The notes under the pieces were generated by a model, which worked only from the letters and a program-made list of their open reading frames with translations, was not told where the DNA came from and made no database searches. From Candidatus Omnitrophota bacterium (GTDB taxonomy: Bacteria; Omnitrophota; Gorgyraeia; 2-02-FULL-51-18; JAGOUK01), in assembly GCA_020058965.1 (NCBI GenBank), contig JAGVCY010000082.1:1-6356 (forward strand): a stretch of 6,356 nt of DNA. Direction: 5' to 3'. Of this stretch, positions 5,641 through 6,356 are shown piece by piece (the stretch's first letter is position 1; the number at the start of each line of letters is the position of its first letter). Made by a program: the position numbers and the translations under genes.

Positions 5641-6356
5641 TTATTCCTTCTCGATATTTTTTGCGCGCGCTCGATCAAATTGGCCGCTCAACTGACGCTG
5701 CTGACTGAGCATGAACATCCGCCGACGGCACGCGGGACAAAATTCCTGGACCGACGGCACTCCTTTTTTGGCCGAATACCTGAATCCAAGTTCCCCGAGC
5801 GCCGCCTTCACATCCTGAACCTGTATCCGGCTCACATACGGGTCGCCGCATTTGAGGCACTTTTCGGATTCACCCGCCTTCTTCTCGCGGATGTACACCG
5901 CCGCGCCCAACAACGCGCCACGTTGAAAAATATGAAAAAACTTTCCGAACGGCAGATACACCAAAAAAACGACCACCGTGAAGCAATGCAGCGTGGACAG
6001 CGTGCGAAAATGTTCGCCGCCCATGTACCGTGAGCTGTAGGTCAAAAATCCGCCCGTGACCGCCACGGCGAACAAAATGAGCAGCGGCAGAATATCGTTC
6101 ATGAAGGTCTGACCCGCGACCAAGCCTGAGTGGAGGATGCGGCGGGTAAAAGCCATGACGGTCCCGAGGATCACGAGCACGGCCGCAATATTCAGGGCGT
6201 TGAAGAACATAAATCCGATCACGCCGTCGGGCGTGAAACTCATCTGCGGAAACCCAAAGGCATACAACTGATACAAATGCGGCTGGCCGGGCACGGTTTC
6301 GAAGTGCAGCAGTCCCAGAACCAGCGGCAGCGTGACCATGAACGCGAGTATCGTCC
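5641..6356 (-). CDS. NarI/DsrM-like membrane cytochrome b subunit, 5' end missing, with CxxC-CxxC tail
   Basis: Probable quinol-oxidising membrane subunit. The frame is open to the window edge and enters inside a hydrophobic helix (TILAF before the ATG at 6339), so that ATG is internal and the true start lies outside. Counting from it, visible helices are about 1-12, 40-65, 82-102 and 115-134. The last helix has LHCF...[13 protein letters not shown]. His118 and His136 are 18 apart, exactly as the heme ligands H187 and H205 in NarI, and [10 protein letters not shown] parallels LFPFSRLVHIW. His12 aligns with NarI H66, while a His aligned with H56 is not seen. After the last helix comes a soluble tail of about 95 residues with CLKC (161-164) and CPAC (201-204), suggesting a zinc ribbon or small metal-binding domain. 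NarI has only a short tail. The stop is 2 nt before the catalytic gene. The gene is a homologue of NarI, not an orthologue. Confidence 0.82.
   Translation of the reverse strand, partial: TILAFMVTLPLVLGLLHFETVPGQPHLYQLYAFGFPQMSFTPDGVIGFMFFNALNIAAVLVILGTVMAFTRRILHSGLVAGQTFMNDILPLLILFAVAVTGGFLTYSSRYMGGEHFRTLSTLHCFTVVVFLVYLPFGKFFHIFQRGALLGAAVYIREKKAGESEKCLKCGDPYVSRIQVQDVKAALGELGFRYSAKKGVPSVQEFCPACRRRMFMLSQQRQLSGQFDRARAKNIEKE

Larger units (their letters stand above)
395..6356 (-). other. Operon: membrane-linked nitrate reductase and transporter
   Basis: Six consecutive same-strand genes are joined by gaps of 2 and 15 nt and by overlaps of 14, 11 and 14 nt (cytochrome b, catalytic, ferredoxin, Rieske, small membrane protein, NarK). 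Each visible start has a purine-rich ribosome binding site inside the preceding gene or the tiny gap. This is the pattern of one transcript with translational coupling. The promoter lies upstream of 6356 and is not visible. The 124-nt gap after narK separates the second transporter, which may be read through or have its own promoter. Confidence 0.85.

Noticed and set aside
5641..6339. Taking the ATG at 6339 as the real start of the cytochrome b gene
   Set aside because: The frame stays open upstream to the window edge, the preceding codons are hydrophobic (TILAF), and there is no purine-rich site before the ATG. It would also cut a membrane helix in two.

Overview
The window holds most of one minus-strand operon that appears to encode a membrane-linked molybdenum nitrate reductase together with its nitrate/nitrite transporters. 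No ribosomal or other phylogenetic marker is present, so the phylum cannot be named. A twin-arginine membrane anchor on the Rieske protein, a NarI-like quinol-type cytochrome b, moderately GC-rich coding sequence and strong AGGAGG/AAGGA ribosome binding sites indicate a bacterium, most likely Gram-negative. All seven genes are read right to left. The two outer ones run off the window edges.

Layout in transcription order: (1) 6356-5641, a NarI/DsrM-like integral membrane cytochrome b subunit, 5' end missing, with a soluble C-terminal tail carrying two CxxC pairs; (2) 5638-3434, a 734-residue molybdopterin/[4Fe-4S] catalytic subunit of the NasA/NarB/NapA type; (3) 3447-2833, a four-cluster ferredoxin electron-transfer subunit; (4) 2817-2251, a Rieske [2Fe-2S] protein with a Tat-type signal anchor; (5) 2261-1977, a 94-residue two-helix membrane protein of unknown function; (6) 1990-395, a 531-residue NarK-family transporter with an extra hydrophobic insert; (7) 270-1, the N-terminal 90 residues of a second, NarK1-type transporter. 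Genes 1 to 6 are separated by 2 or 15 nt or overlap by 11 to 14 nt, so they almost certainly form one transcript with coupled translation. The only real intergenic gap is 271-394. It contains an AT-rich dyad and a weak terminator-like hairpin and may be a control point for the last gene.

How the parts may work together (inference): NarK-type carriers bring nitrate in and exchange nitrite. The catalytic subunit has no export signal, so it should reduce nitrate in the cytoplasm. Electrons would reach its Mo-bis-MGD centre through its N-terminal [4Fe-4S] cluster and the four clusters of the ferredoxin subunit. The membrane cytochrome b, and perhaps the Rieske protein, would supply electrons from the quinol pool. 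The catalytic subunit looks like an assimilatory (Nas-type) enzyme, but its partners (DmsB/NarH-like ferredoxin, NarI-like b subunit, Rieske) are those of a respiratory quinol-oxidising complex. That mixed composition is the most interesting aspect of the window. No nitrite reductase, NarJ/NapD-type chaperone, regulator, mobile element, RNA gene or CRISPR array is visible.
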